Shown one piece after another: positions 25,535 to 34,123 of a stretch of 64,000 bases of DNA. The position numbers and the translations under genes are program-made. The notes beneath the pieces are model-generated. The model was not told where the DNA came from. It saw only the letters and a program-made list of their open reading frames with translations, and did no database searches. The first letter of the stretch is position 1. Each line of letters begins with the position of its first letter. Source of the DNA: Catenovulum sediminis (GTDB lineage Bacteria; Pseudomonadota; Gammaproteobacteria; Enterobacterales; Alteromonadaceae); the NCBI RefSeq assembly GCF_040270295.1, contig NZ_JBELOE010000060.1; one strand, written 5' to 3'.

Positions 25535-28369
25535 TTAGAATTTATAACTTATAGAAAAAACATATCGCGTTTCGTCGGTTTGCCAATCGTAAAAATATTC
25601 ACCATCGCCCACGTCCAAATAACTTGAGTTGTCATTTCCAGTCAAGTTAATCCCTTCAACACTCATTGCAAGCTGTTCGTTAACATTATATCCGAATGAA
25701 GCATCTAACTGGCCGTACTCTCTAGTGTACCGAGGATAGCCTGAGAACAGAGACGATAGTCTTTTTGAACGCCAGTTGTATGCAAGCCGAGCATTAAACT
25801 GAGTAGTTTCGTAATATGAAATTATATTGTAGCTGTCTTTAGACACACCAGGGATAGGTAATGACTCGCCAGACGTAGGATCTACAAAATCTTTATTTTC
25901 ACTATCTGAATATGTGTAATTCGCCATGATACCAAATCCATTTTCAAACGAATGTTGCGCACCCAACTCTAAACCTAAAACTGAGCCACCTTGGCCATTG
26001 ACAACCCTCGATACTACCCCCCCATCTCGAACAACACCATCGCTATCTGGAATAGCTTCTTGCGAGCTTTGTTGCACACTAAACGATTCAATATCTTTAT
26101 AGAACATAGCCGCAATAATTGCTGACCCAGGAGAAAAATACCAGTTGGCTGACAAATCATAAGATGTCGAACGATCTGGTGACAAGCTCGGGTTGCCCGC
26201 ACTGCCTGAAGCAAAACGTTGAAACCTTCCGTCAGGGCCACCATTTTCAAAGTTACCCGTGTAAGCAATATTAAAACCTCTGCCTAAGTTATTTAAATTT
26301 GGGCGAGCCATAACTTTTGCGGCCGCAAATTTGATATCAAATTCATCTGAAAGCGCTAACGTAGCATTGATACTAGGTAACACATCAGAATAAGAACTTT
26401 TATTTGCCACTGGCGTCCATTCTTTTTCAGTTCCATTAAACCCGGCAAAAGAGTTGTTGTTATTACTCCCATCAGCTAACACTGCCGGGACTTCATTTGC
26501 AACTACAGTAAGATCCGTGCTTACATATCTAAGCCCGATGTTTGAGGTTAAATAATAGCTGCCAAATTCAGCTTCCATATCAGCCATGACATACAAAGCT
26601 TTAGTGCTTTCATCAACTGCATATGAGGTTATAGGTGTAACCGCCTTTGTAAGGGGTGAGTTAGGGTATAAACTATTAAGCCAAGTGACTTGATCCTTCA
26701 TGTGACTAGGATCCTCAACTAAAATAGAACTTGGAAATTTACCTGAGCTGGTAGAAAAAAAGTTTCCATATTCAATTAGACGGCTTGGATTATCATTATA
26801 TGTTACGATAGGCAATAGTGTGTAACCTGCGACTGGATCAACTATTTGCGGGTCCTTGAAATAATACTGGTAGTCTCCAAACTGATTGAGGAATCGATAT
26901 TCTGTGTGGTCTACGTCTTTATCGGCAATACGTCCACCAAAAGACACAGACTTGGTAAAACCTTCATCAAACATATAAGAAAAATCAGCTTTGATAGCAT
27001 TCGCAGTCACGCTGGTATCTTTAGATTCTACCCACTGAGACTTATACCAATATTGGGATTTATCGGTCAATGCGCCACTTGTTTCTATTACAGGAATTTC
27101 AGCTCCCAATGGAGTATCTAATGTATAAACAAATGAGCTAACACCATTTGGGTTAACAGGCCCTTCACTGCCATCTGAAAATTTAATTTTGTTGCCTTGA
27201 GAGGCCATGACATCAGACGCACCACCTATCCAGTCATTGTCGGATTTTGCGGATGTTAATTTAACCTGGCCTACTAAATTTTGCCCAGAATCCCAATCAA
27301 GGGTAACTGCAAAATTTTTAGAAGACGCTTCTTCTGTTTGCACACTAGTATTAGCCTGATAGAAATTAGAATTAATTGTGCCTTGCTCTAGAAAACCCGT
27401 TGGCGATATTTTATAAGCTTCTGTTAAAACTAAACTTTCCTGTGGTCTATCAGTCCAATATTGAGTAGAAACAACGTCAGTACCAATATCCAAATCAGAA
27501 GAAAAATATTCTCCAGTTAAAGTGAATGAGTCATTCAACTTCCATTGTGCTGATGCATTTACCCCCATGCGCTCGCGCTTTTGTAGCTGGCTTGAAGCAG
27601 AAAACATCCTTGCTCGGTTTTAGCTAACATCAGCAATATTGTCACCGTCAGTGTCGACTTCATTATTTCTAAAGCCTCGCTCAAACTGAGCCTTATCGCT
27701 TAAATGATCACGCTCTGTATATGAAACAGACAATAGTGCTCCAAAATCACCCCAGTTGTTACTCACCAATAGTGATGCACTTGGCGAAGCATCGCTACTT
27801 TCAACACCATAGATAGACTTTAATGAGCCAACAATTTGCAAATCACCTTCATCAAAATCAAAAGGCTTTCTAGTTCTCAGGTCAATAACCCCACCTATTC
27901 CACCTTCGATTAATTTTGCTGTTTGCGATTTATACACGACTACTTGGCTAAAAAGTTCTGCTGGCAGGTCGGCAAAAGAACTATTTTGATTTGTTTGACC
28001 CAAACCGCTGATAAGTCTTTCACCATTTATAGTGTTTAAATTTTGTGCCATTCCTCGAATACGCACTACAGAGCCTTCACCACCGCTTCGATCTATTTGA
28101 ATACCACTTACTCGTTGCAAAGATTCAGCTATATTTTGATCTGGCATTTTGCCCAAGTCCTCTGAAGAGATAGCATCAACTATTGGGGCCGACTCTCTTT
28201 TAGTATCTAGAGATCTTTCGATGGACCCTTTTATCCCTTTGACTTGAATGATTTCATCTACATCTTGAGCCTTGGCCGATAAAGACGGCAAGAGAGCACA
28301 AGAGACAGCTAAAGAAACTATGCTTGGTTTCGTTAGGAACTTAGTTTTGTTTGATGCATGTTTTTTCAT
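25535..28369 (-). pseudogene. TonB-dependent receptor interrupted by one in-frame stop codon
   Basis: A signal peptide (LPSLSAKA), TonB box region (EIIQVKGIKGSIERSL), plug (IAESLQRVSGIQIDRSGGEG, LNTINGERLISG, GIGGVIDLRTRKPF) and barrel are encoded in a single frame from ATG 28369 to the stop at 25535, ending TRYVFSISYKF with the expected terminal Phe. The only break is a TAA at 27620-27622 after NIADVS; the same frame continues N-R-A-R-M-F without any shift. Total length would be about 944 residues, close to the intact paralogue at 17888. The residue at the break aligns with Tyr in that paralogue (DVFYAF), so a single change from TAC or TAT is enough. Two operator sites precede it. A sequencing error or readthrough is possible. 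Confidence 0.85.
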
Positions 28370-28398
28370 ATATGGCCTACTGTTTTCTTAATCACCAA

Positions 28399-28412
28399 AG
28401 TAACGGGTTACA
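28399..28412. promoter_or_regulatory. Putative LacI operator, proximal site before the interrupted receptor
   Basis: AGTAACGGGTTACA matches the palindrome TGTAACCGGTTACA at 12 of 14 positions. It lies 30 bp upstream of the receptor start. Confidence 0.65.
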
Positions 28413-28474
28413 CTATTTTGTTATTGTATAAATATAGGAATTTTATTTTTAACAAATAAAGCTAACAAAAAAAC

Positions 28475-28488
28475 TGTATCCGGTTACA
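28475..28488. promoter_or_regulatory. Putative LacI operator, distal site before the interrupted receptor
   Basis: TGTATCCGGTTACA is identical to the site before the GPH transporter (7405-7418). It lies 76 bp upstream of the proximal site, centre to centre. Confidence 0.75.
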
Positions 28489-28588
28489 TTATAATAATAA
28501 TAAAAAATTAAAAGATCAATAAATGTTTTATTTTTGTTTTAATTTAACTTTTTTATTAAATCTATTGGTGATTTCAATCATATCACGG

Positions 28589-28626
28589 GATAGAATGTCG
28601 GAAACTCAAGGCTCAGAAGCCACGCT
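28589..28626. repeat. Direct repeat A, right copy (isomerase gene fragment)
   Basis: Copy of 22029-22066 with two mismatches. Read in the isomerase frame it gives DRMSETQGSEATL and then a TAA. It joins directly to repeat B, lacking the 153 bases that separate A and B on the left side. Confidence 0.9.
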
Positions 28627-28633
28627 CTAAATT

Positions 28634-29284
28634 TTACGAATTTCTCAGTAAAAATTTTTGCAGCTGCGCGCGCCATTCTTCGGATAAACCTTCAACCGCT
28701 ACCGCTTTTTCGATAATGGGTTTAGCAGCACTTTTTTCCATGTGAAAATACGCTGAAAAGACACTTTGTACAGAAACACTATTCGCTGCTTTATCGATTA
28801 ATTGAAAGGTATCATCCGGTGCAATCGTACCGCTTTGTTTTACGCTGAAGTACACACCTGTGCGCAACGATTTAGAAAATAACCTTGGCATTTCAGCGTT
28901 ATCAAATTTTAAGCCCAATTTAAAACAAGGAACGCGTGGCTGTGATACTTGCAAAATCACATCACCCACTTTAAAAATATCCCCTATTTGTATTTGTGCT
29001 TCATCTAATTCAGACAGGGTCAGGTTTTCACCAAAACTACCGAACGGCAGTTCATTTAAACTCAGTTCAGTGCGCCAGTAACTGTAGTGCTGATAGCTAT
29101 AAGCATAAACTGCTTTACCCAGCCCACCATGATTTTTTAGGTCGGCTTGCTCATCACCTTCGATGTGGTCATTAAAAACTTGGACGGCTGAGCTGACAGG
29201 CTGTTTAAAAATGCCGGTTTCTATTTGCCTTGTACCATACTGAACCAAGCGTTTTTTAGAAACATTAATAGATAAAATGTGCAT
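28634..29284 (-). CDS. MOSC domain protein, YiiM-like
   Basis: The 216-residue protein is a MOSC (molybdenum cofactor sulfurase C-terminal) protein of the YiiM type: GDEQADLKNHGGLGKAVYAY, PFGSFGENLTLSEL, and the conserved cysteine in QVSQPRVPCFKLGLKF. YiiM proteins bind molybdenum cofactor and detoxify N-hydroxylated base analogues. It is cytoplasmic. The last 85 bases of repeat B cover its 3' end, and a second copy of that end lies 6.4 kb to the left. The gene itself appears complete. Confidence 0.88.
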   Translation of the reverse strand: MHILSINVSKKRLVQYGTRQIETGIFKQPVSSAVQVFNDHIEGDEQADLKNHGGLGKAVYAYSYQHYSYWRTELSLNELPFGSFGENLTLSELDEAQIQIGDIFKVGDVILQVSQPRVPCFKLGLKFDNAEMPRLFSKSLRTGVYFSVKQSGTIAPDDTFQLIDKAANSVSVQSVFSAYFHMEKSAAKPIIEKAVAVEGLSEEWRAQLQKFLLRNS

Positions 29285-29397
29285 AAGACGGCCCTCTTCT
29301 TTATCTGTAGCAAACTATATACAAAATTAGAAAAGGGCGCGAGGTCAACAGGGCGTTATCCTTGTATTATTTTTTTATATCAAGCAAAGCGTTAGGC

Positions 29398-31884
29398 CTA
29401 AAAATAAGCTGTGATACCAAAACTGATGTTTCTGCCCATAATAGGCGCTTCATCTTTAATTAAAGAGGTATGCACTTTAGCATATTCATCTGTTAAATTT
29501 TCTGCTTTGGCGAACACTTTCAGCTCTTGTTCAGCGAGATTGGTGTAATAATTAAAATACACATCTAAAACGGTATAACCCGTTGTCGCCGTTTCATTTT
29601 GCGAGATATTTTTTTGTGAAAAATAGCGACTCAACTGCCCTTCTATTGAATAATTGACGGCTTGATATTTAACATGGCTGTAGACACGCATCGGTGACGT
29701 GCGCGGAAGGTTTTCGCCACTTTTTAGTTTTGCTCGAACCGCATCACTACCTAATTCAAGCTTCCAATCAGAATTGGGTTGCCAAAAAACTTGCGCTTCG
29801 TAGCCATAGAGTTTTGCATTGGCACTTTGATATTGATATACATCTAAATTTAACGCATCTTCCGCATGCTCGTCTTCAGGCTCTTCTATGTGCCCTTCTA
29901 TGTGCTCATCTTCATGTTCGTGCGCACTAACTAAAGCTGTAAACTCGGTTTTTTGTTGATAATAATAATTATCTATATTGTTGTAGAAAACGTTAAAGAC
30001 AAAACCTGTATTGCCAGAAAACTTACGAAAACTGAGATCCAAGTTGTTGGATTTTTCTAATTTCAAATCACTTGCATTTAGCTCAAAATCGACATGTTCA
30101 TCATGTTCGTGAAGCTCATAAGCACGGCCAACTTCATATACACCACTGGCCAAATGAGGACCAAACGCAAATAATTCGTTAACGGAAGGCGCTCGCTGCG
30201 CATGAGATACTGCCAATCCTAAGTTGTAACCTTCGGTGAAATCCCAAACCACGCCAGCGGTTAAACTTAATGGTGTAAATGAGTGCTCACTATAGTTAAA
30301 AGTGATTGCGTGCTCGTCATGTTCACCTTCATGCTCGTTTTCATGCGGTTCTTCATGCGGTTCGGCGTGTTCGTCATGATGGGATGCAAATTCTATCTCC
30401 TGCAAGCTGAGCGGATCAGCTTTTATCTTTACTTCATCTAAACGCATCCCCAACTGAAATAAAAAATCACCTGCATGTTTTTCTTCTATCCAAGCAATTG
30501 CTAGATTTTCGGTTGTTGAATCGGGTGCATAAGCTTCTTCACCTTTTGACTGCTGTGCGTCTCGTTTGTAGTGCACATTCCAACCACCACGCCAGTCATG
30601 ATATTCTTTATGTAAAAATTCATTTCTAATTTCGAACGTTTGTTTATCAAACCTAGTTGCTACCGCGCCGTCTTCAATTTCATCATGTCGGTAATCGGTA
30701 TATCCCAGTGCAAAATTAACCTGCTGTACAAATGCATCCGCGAAATTAAATTCACCTTTAACCTGCCCCCGATGCTGCCACATATCCGCATAAACACGCT
30801 CTTCATGAGCTGCGTGCTCTTCTTCGTGCTCATCTTCGTGCAATAGATGTTCGTCTTCGTGCTCATCTTCATGTCCGTCTTCATGTCCGTCTTGATGAGC
30901 GGTGTCGGGTGAATGGCTATGGCCCGGTATGCCATACTGCTTATTCATAAAACCATAACTAGCACCAATAGAGCCATTATCTAAAAACTGACTGGCTCCC
31001 AAGGTAAAACCAGACGCTTGCGCATCTGAGTTTTCAATTTCACTTTCTGCTGAATGATAATTACCATTGTCATAAGCAAAACCATCTAAATAAAGTGCAG
31101 TAGATTCAAAACCGGTTTTATAACTTGCGCTGGCATTTTTACCGCTATTGTTATTCGCGTAAAGCAAACTGGCTTGACCTTCCGTTGCTGTGTCCTGCGG
31201 AATACGCCCGTCAACAATATTCACAACACCACCAATCGCCCCATTGCCATAAAACAAGGTGGCCGGCCCTCTTAACACTTCAATTTGTTTCGCCGTGCTC
31301 GCATTACTACTGATGATATGATCGGCGCCCGAGCGCGAAACATCACCACTATCTAATCCATTTTGCACCATTAACACACGCGGACCGTCTAAACCGCGGA
31401 TAATCGGAGATGCTGCGACAGAGCCATGGTGGTTGCTATGTACGCCAACCACCTTTTTTAAACTATCCCCTATGGTAGTCGCTTGTTGTTGACGCAACTG
31501 CTCTCCACTTAAAACACTAACCGGCATCGCTGATTCTATTTGCGAGGTATGAAACGAGCTGGCCGTAACATCGATCACTTCAATTGGTGATTGACTCAAT
31601 GTAATCTTTACGCCTTCTAAACCAGTCGCTGGTACGTCAATGTGAATGTTTTTATGCACAAAACCATCCGCTACGATATGCAACTCGTAATGACCTTCCG
31701 GCAAGGGTTTAATCGCAAAGTGTCCATATTCTGAAGTTTGTGTTTTTTGACTACCGCCAATCACTTCAACTAAAGCGTTTTTAACGGGTTGACCATTTTC
31801 GGTTGAAAGTTGCCCAGCAAGATAATTTGCATTTACGAAGGGTGTAAATACCAGACAAGATAAAGGGAGGATTTTTTTAAACAT
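29398..31884 (-). CDS. TonB-dependent receptor for zinc (ZnuD-like), His/Asp/Glu-rich
   Basis: The 828-residue protein has a signal peptide (about 1-19), a carboxypeptidase-like regulatory domain (about 20-105: GQLSTENGQPVKNALVEVIG), a TonB-receptor plug (GDSLKKVVGVHS, IIRGLDGPRVLMVQNG, GAIGGVVNIVDGRIP) and a barrel ending SFGITAYF. Several extracellular loops are rich in H, E and D (HEDEHEDEHLLHEDEHEEEH near residue 335, more near 520 and 685), as in zinc receptors. Two Zur-box-like palindromes lie 13 and 40 bp before its ATG. Zinc uptake under zinc starvation is the likely role; other divalent metals cannot be excluded. Confidence 0.88.
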   Translation of the reverse strand: MFKKILPLSCLVFTPFVNANYLAGQLSTENGQPVKNALVEVIGGSQKTQTSEYGHFAIKPLPEGHYELHIVADGFVHKNIHIDVPATGLEGVKITLSQSPIEVIDVTASSFHTSQIESAMPVSVLSGEQLRQQQATTIGDSLKKVVGVHSNHHGSVAASPIIRGLDGPRVLMVQNGLDSGDVSRSGADHIISSNASTAKQIEVLRGPATLFYGNGAIGGVVNIVDGRIPQDTATEGQASLLYANNNSGKNASASYKTGFESTALYLDGFAYDNGNYHSAESEIENSDAQASGFTLGASQFLDNGSIGASYGFMNKQYGIPGHSHSPDTAHQDGHEDGHEDEHEDEHLLHEDEHEEEHAAHEERVYADMWQHRGQVKGEFNFADAFVQQVNFALGYTDYRHDEIEDGAVATRFDKQTFEIRNEFLHKEYHDWRGGWNVHYKRDAQQSKGEEAYAPDSTTENLAIAWIEEKHAGDFLFQLGMRLDEVKIKADPLSLQEIEFASHHDEHAEPHEEPHENEHEGEHDEHAITFNYSEHSFTPLSLTAGVVWDFTEGYNLGLAVSHAQRAPSVNELFAFGPHLASGVYEVGRAYELHEHDEHVDFELNASDLKLEKSNNLDLSFRKFSGNTGFVFNVFYNNIDNYYYQQKTEFTALVSAHEHEDEHIEGHIEEPEDEHAEDALNLDVYQYQSANAKLYGYEAQVFWQPNSDWKLELGSDAVRAKLKSGENLPRTSPMRVYSHVKYQAVNYSIEGQLSRYFSQKNISQNETATTGYTVLDVYFNYYTNLAEQELKVFAKAENLTDEYAKVHTSLIKDEAPIMGRNISFGITAYF

Positions 31885-31896
31885 AAGAGGCCAAGA

Positions 31897-31911
31897 TGTT
31901 ATAACGTAACA
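31897..31911. promoter_or_regulatory. Zur-like box 1
   Basis: TGTTATAACGTAACA matches the enterobacterial Zur core TGTTATAWTATAACA at 13 of 15 positions. It lies just upstream of the zinc-type receptor gene. Confidence 0.7.
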
Positions 31912-31923
31912 AATGGAGGGTAT

Positions 31924-31938
31924 TGTTACATTATAACA
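31924..31938. promoter_or_regulatory. Zur-like box 2
   Basis: TGTTACATTATAACA matches the Zur core TGTTATAWTATAACA at 14 of 15 positions. It is 27 bp from box 1, centre to centre. Confidence 0.75.
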
Positions 31939-31979
31939 GTTGACTGTAAAGCCGTTTGTCGCTGTTTAACTAAATGATT

Positions 31980-32810
31980 TTAGATTTGCGGATCAAACGA
32001 CTCGTGGCGTTTTTCTCTGTCACTTGCTGCCGCTTTTTCAGCTTTTACGATTTCTTCATCATCAATGGATAAACCCGGAATTTCCTGATCGCACACATCG
32101 CCACCCATTTTTTTAACTTCACGGCATAAATCTGCGACTTTGCCATCCATAAAATGAAGGTGGTCTAAAATTCTGCCAATATGGCTGGCGACCGGATCAG
32201 GGTTATCCTCACTGACTGCATAGGCATCAAAACCATACTTTTTAGCGATCGCTTGGCGTTTTTCATCCGCTGCACTATCAACATTAGCTTGTTTGTTTTT
32301 CGGTGTTACAACTCGCCCCGGAATACCGACCACTGTCGCTCCTTCCGGTACATCTTTAACGACTACGGAGTTAGAACCGACTTTGGCATTTTCACCAACG
32401 TAAATTGGCCCTAAAACTTTAGCGCCTGCCCCGACAACAACACCATTGCCAAGTGTTGGGTGGCGTTTGCCAGCGTTCCAGCTTGTACCACCTAATGTCA
32501 CGCCATGGTACAAAGTACAATCATCACCAATTTCTGCCGTTTCACCGATAACAACGCCCATCCCATGATCGATAAAAAAGCGCCGGCCAATGGTTGCCCC
32601 CGGATGAATTTCAATACCGGTCAACCAACGCGCTAAATTGGAGACAAAACGTGCCAGCCATTTCCAGTTTCGTTTATACAAAGGGTGACTTATTCTGTGC
32701 CACCAAATTGCATGCATCCCTGGATAATTGGTTAATACATCAATAAAATTACGCGCCGCTGGGTCGCGATGAAATACAGAGTTAATATCTTCTTTGAGGC
32801 GCTCAAACAT
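31980..32810 (-). CDS. cysE: Serine O-acetyltransferase
   Basis: The 276-residue protein has the short helical N-terminal region (MFERLKEDINSVFHRDPAAR) and the left-handed beta-helix of hexapeptide repeats (IHPGATIGRRFFIDHGMGVV, IGETAEIGDDCTLYHGVTLG, VGSNSVVVKDVPEGATVVG). It acetylates L-serine with acetyl-CoA, the first step of cysteine synthesis. A tail of about 90 residues (DEKRQAIAKKYGFDAYAVSE onward) continues past the catalytic core. The gene starts 1 bp after trmJ on the same strand; a trmJ-cysE pair upstream of iron-sulfur cluster genes is common in gammaproteobacteria, but no isc genes follow here. Confidence 0.94.
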   Translation of the reverse strand: MFERLKEDINSVFHRDPAARNFIDVLTNYPGMHAIWWHRISHPLYKRNWKWLARFVSNLARWLTGIEIHPGATIGRRFFIDHGMGVVIGETAEIGDDCTLYHGVTLGGTSWNAGKRHPTLGNGVVVGAGAKVLGPIYVGENAKVGSNSVVVKDVPEGATVVGIPGRVVTPKNKQANVDSAADEKRQAIAKKYGFDAYAVSEDNPDPVASHIGRILDHLHFMDGKVADLCREVKKMGGDVCDQEIPGLSIDDEEIVKAEKAAASDREKRHESFDPQI

Positions 32811-32811
32811 G

Positions 32812-33537
32812 CTAGCTATCCTTGTTTTTACTTAGCTTATCAACAGAAGCTAACATACCACGCAGGATATTTAACTCCTGCGCTTCAGGTCTGGCACGAT
32901 TAAACAATCGACGTAACTTTGCCATCACCTGCCCCGGATGGTTTTTAACGATAAAATCAATATCCGTAAGTGTCTGTTCAAGGTGTGTATAAAACCGTTC
33001 AACATCATCCGTCAAGGGATAGGGTTCTTCTTGCTCGGGATACTGATGTTCTTGCAAATAAGCCATGCGAACTTCGTAACAAAGCGTCTGTACAGCTGCG
33101 GCTAAATTTAAAGAACTATAATCAGGGTTAGCTGGAATAATCGCGTGAAAATTCGCTTTTTGTAATTCTTCATTACTTAAACCATTATTCTCACGGCCAA
33201 AAATAAGTGCAACTTCACCTGTTTGAGATTCCTGCACTAATTTAATGCCCGACTCTCTTGGATCCATCACCGGCCAAGATAAAGTTCTGCTGCGCGCACT
33301 GGCCGCAACCACTAAACGACAACCCGCGATTGCTTCATCTAAGGTTTTAACTATCTTCGCATTGCCTAATACATCTGTTGCACCCGCCGCCAATGCACTG
33401 GCATGACTATCGGGTTCGTTAACCGGATCAACTAACCAAAGTTTAGACAAACCCATGGTTTTCATTGCACGAGCTGTCGAACCGATATTACCTGTATGAG
33501 ATGTATTAACCAGAATGATACGAATATTGTCTAACAT
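32812..33537 (-). CDS. trmJ: tRNA (cytidine/uridine-2'-O-)-methyltransferase TrmJ
   Basis: The 241-residue SPOUT methyltransferase shows the three family motifs: NTSHTGNIGSTARAMKTMGL (motif 1), EVALIFGRENNGLSNEEL (motif 2) and PANPDYSSLNLAAAVQTLCYE (motif 3). TrmJ 2'-O-methylates position 32 of several tRNAs with S-adenosylmethionine. The C-terminal extension (DVERFYTHLEQTL, RRLFNRARPEAQELNILRGM) is typical. It leads a two-gene unit with cysE. Confidence 0.94.
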   Translation of the reverse strand: MLDNIRIILVNTSHTGNIGSTARAMKTMGLSKLWLVDPVNEPDSHASALAAGATDVLGNAKIVKTLDEAIAGCRLVVAASARSRTLSWPVMDPRESGIKLVQESQTGEVALIFGRENNGLSNEELQKANFHAIIPANPDYSSLNLAAAVQTLCYEVRMAYLQEHQYPEQEEPYPLTDDVERFYTHLEQTLTDIDFIVKNHPGQVMAKLRRLFNRARPEAQELNILRGMLASVDKLSKNKDS

Positions 33538-33608
33538 GAAGCTGCCTTGATTTTTTTGTGAGCGCGTATTCTACGCCGATAGTTTAGCTAGCTCAAGGCC
33601 AGTACTAG

Positions 33609-33770
33609 GTGAAAAGCTTGCAACTAGAATATCTAGGTTCACTGACAGATCTTAAAATTGTAGGCAGTAAAGGGGCTAGGTCTGTCGCTCTAATAAATAT
33701 TGTATTAGATACAGATGAAGCGCTTGTGCGACAAGGTGTTAAAACATTCGAAATAATAAATGCAAAATAA
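33609..33770 (+). CDS. Short unrecognised open frame
   Basis: A GTG-started frame of 53 residues (LEYLGSLTDLKIVGSKGARS near the start, ending VKTFEIINAK) lies in the gap between trmJ and the tRNA, with a TAG directly before the GTG. The composition looks protein-like, and the absence of a ribosome binding site and of upstream frame suggests a remnant of a larger gene. I do not recognise it. Nothing else is seen in the 254-bp gap. Confidence 0.2.
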   Translation: MKSLQLEYLGSLTDLKIVGSKGARSVALINIVLDTDEALVRQGVKTFEIINAK

Positions 33771-33791
33771 GCGGGATTTGGTAAAGAAAAA

Positions 33792-33868
33792 TGGTGGCCC
33801 CACCCTGACTCGAACAGGGGACCTACCGATTATGAGTCGGGTGCTCTAACCAACTGAGCTATAGGGCC
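33792..33868 (-). tRNA. ileX: tRNA-Ile2, anticodon CAU
   Basis: The 77-nt minus-strand sequence begins GGCCCTATAGCTCAGTTGG, has the anticodon loop CTCATAA (CAU), the T-arm GTTCGAGTC, and an encoded CCA end. The acceptor stem GGCCCTA pairs with TGGGGCC (one G-T). The sequence and its place beside rpoD match the E. coli ileX gene, whose CAU anticodon is modified with lysidine by TilS to read AUA. Automatic tools may label it tRNA-Met. Confidence 0.95.
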
Positions 33869-34029
33869 ATTTTTTATGCTTTCAGCAGGCTAAGCCGTGA
33901 AAGTGGTGCGCAGTATAATGGAGTCTTTTTTTGATGTCACTTATTTTTCGTAATCTTTTGTTTAAGTGACTATTTTTTCAACATTTGATTAGGGTGTGTT
34001 GATCTATGCTGTATAAATTTATTCGCGCA

Positions 34030-34060
34030 AAAACAAAAGAAGCCTCAAATGAGGCTTCTT
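34030..34060 (-). terminator. rpoD terminator
   Basis: A perfect 10-bp stem AAGAAGCCTC/GAGGCTTCTT with a 4-base loop is followed on the minus strand by TTTTGTTTTT. It lies about 50 bp after the rpoD stop. Confidence 0.9.
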
Positions 34061-34087
34061 ATAAAGTGCAATTTAATGCTTTGCAAT

Positions 34088-34123
34088 CTACTCGTCTATC
34101 TACTCGTCTATCTACTCGTCTAG
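34088..34123. repeat. 12-bp tandem repeat at the rpoD stop codon
   Basis: Three head-to-tail copies of CTACTCGTCTAT (the last ends in G). Read with rpoD they give the final LDE and stop, then IDE-stop, IDE-stop, so the gene's end has been triplicated beyond the stop codon. Confidence 0.9.

Noticed and set aside
30640..30935. Open frames overlapping the zinc receptor, including a Lys/Met-rich one
   Set aside because: They mirror the GAA/GAT/CAT codons of the His-Glu-Asp-rich loop in other frames and have no ribosome binding sites.
33792..33868. Elongator tRNA-Met reading of the CAU anticodon
   Set aside because: The overall sequence and place beside rpoD match ileX-type tRNA-Ile2, whose CAU is modified to lysidine.
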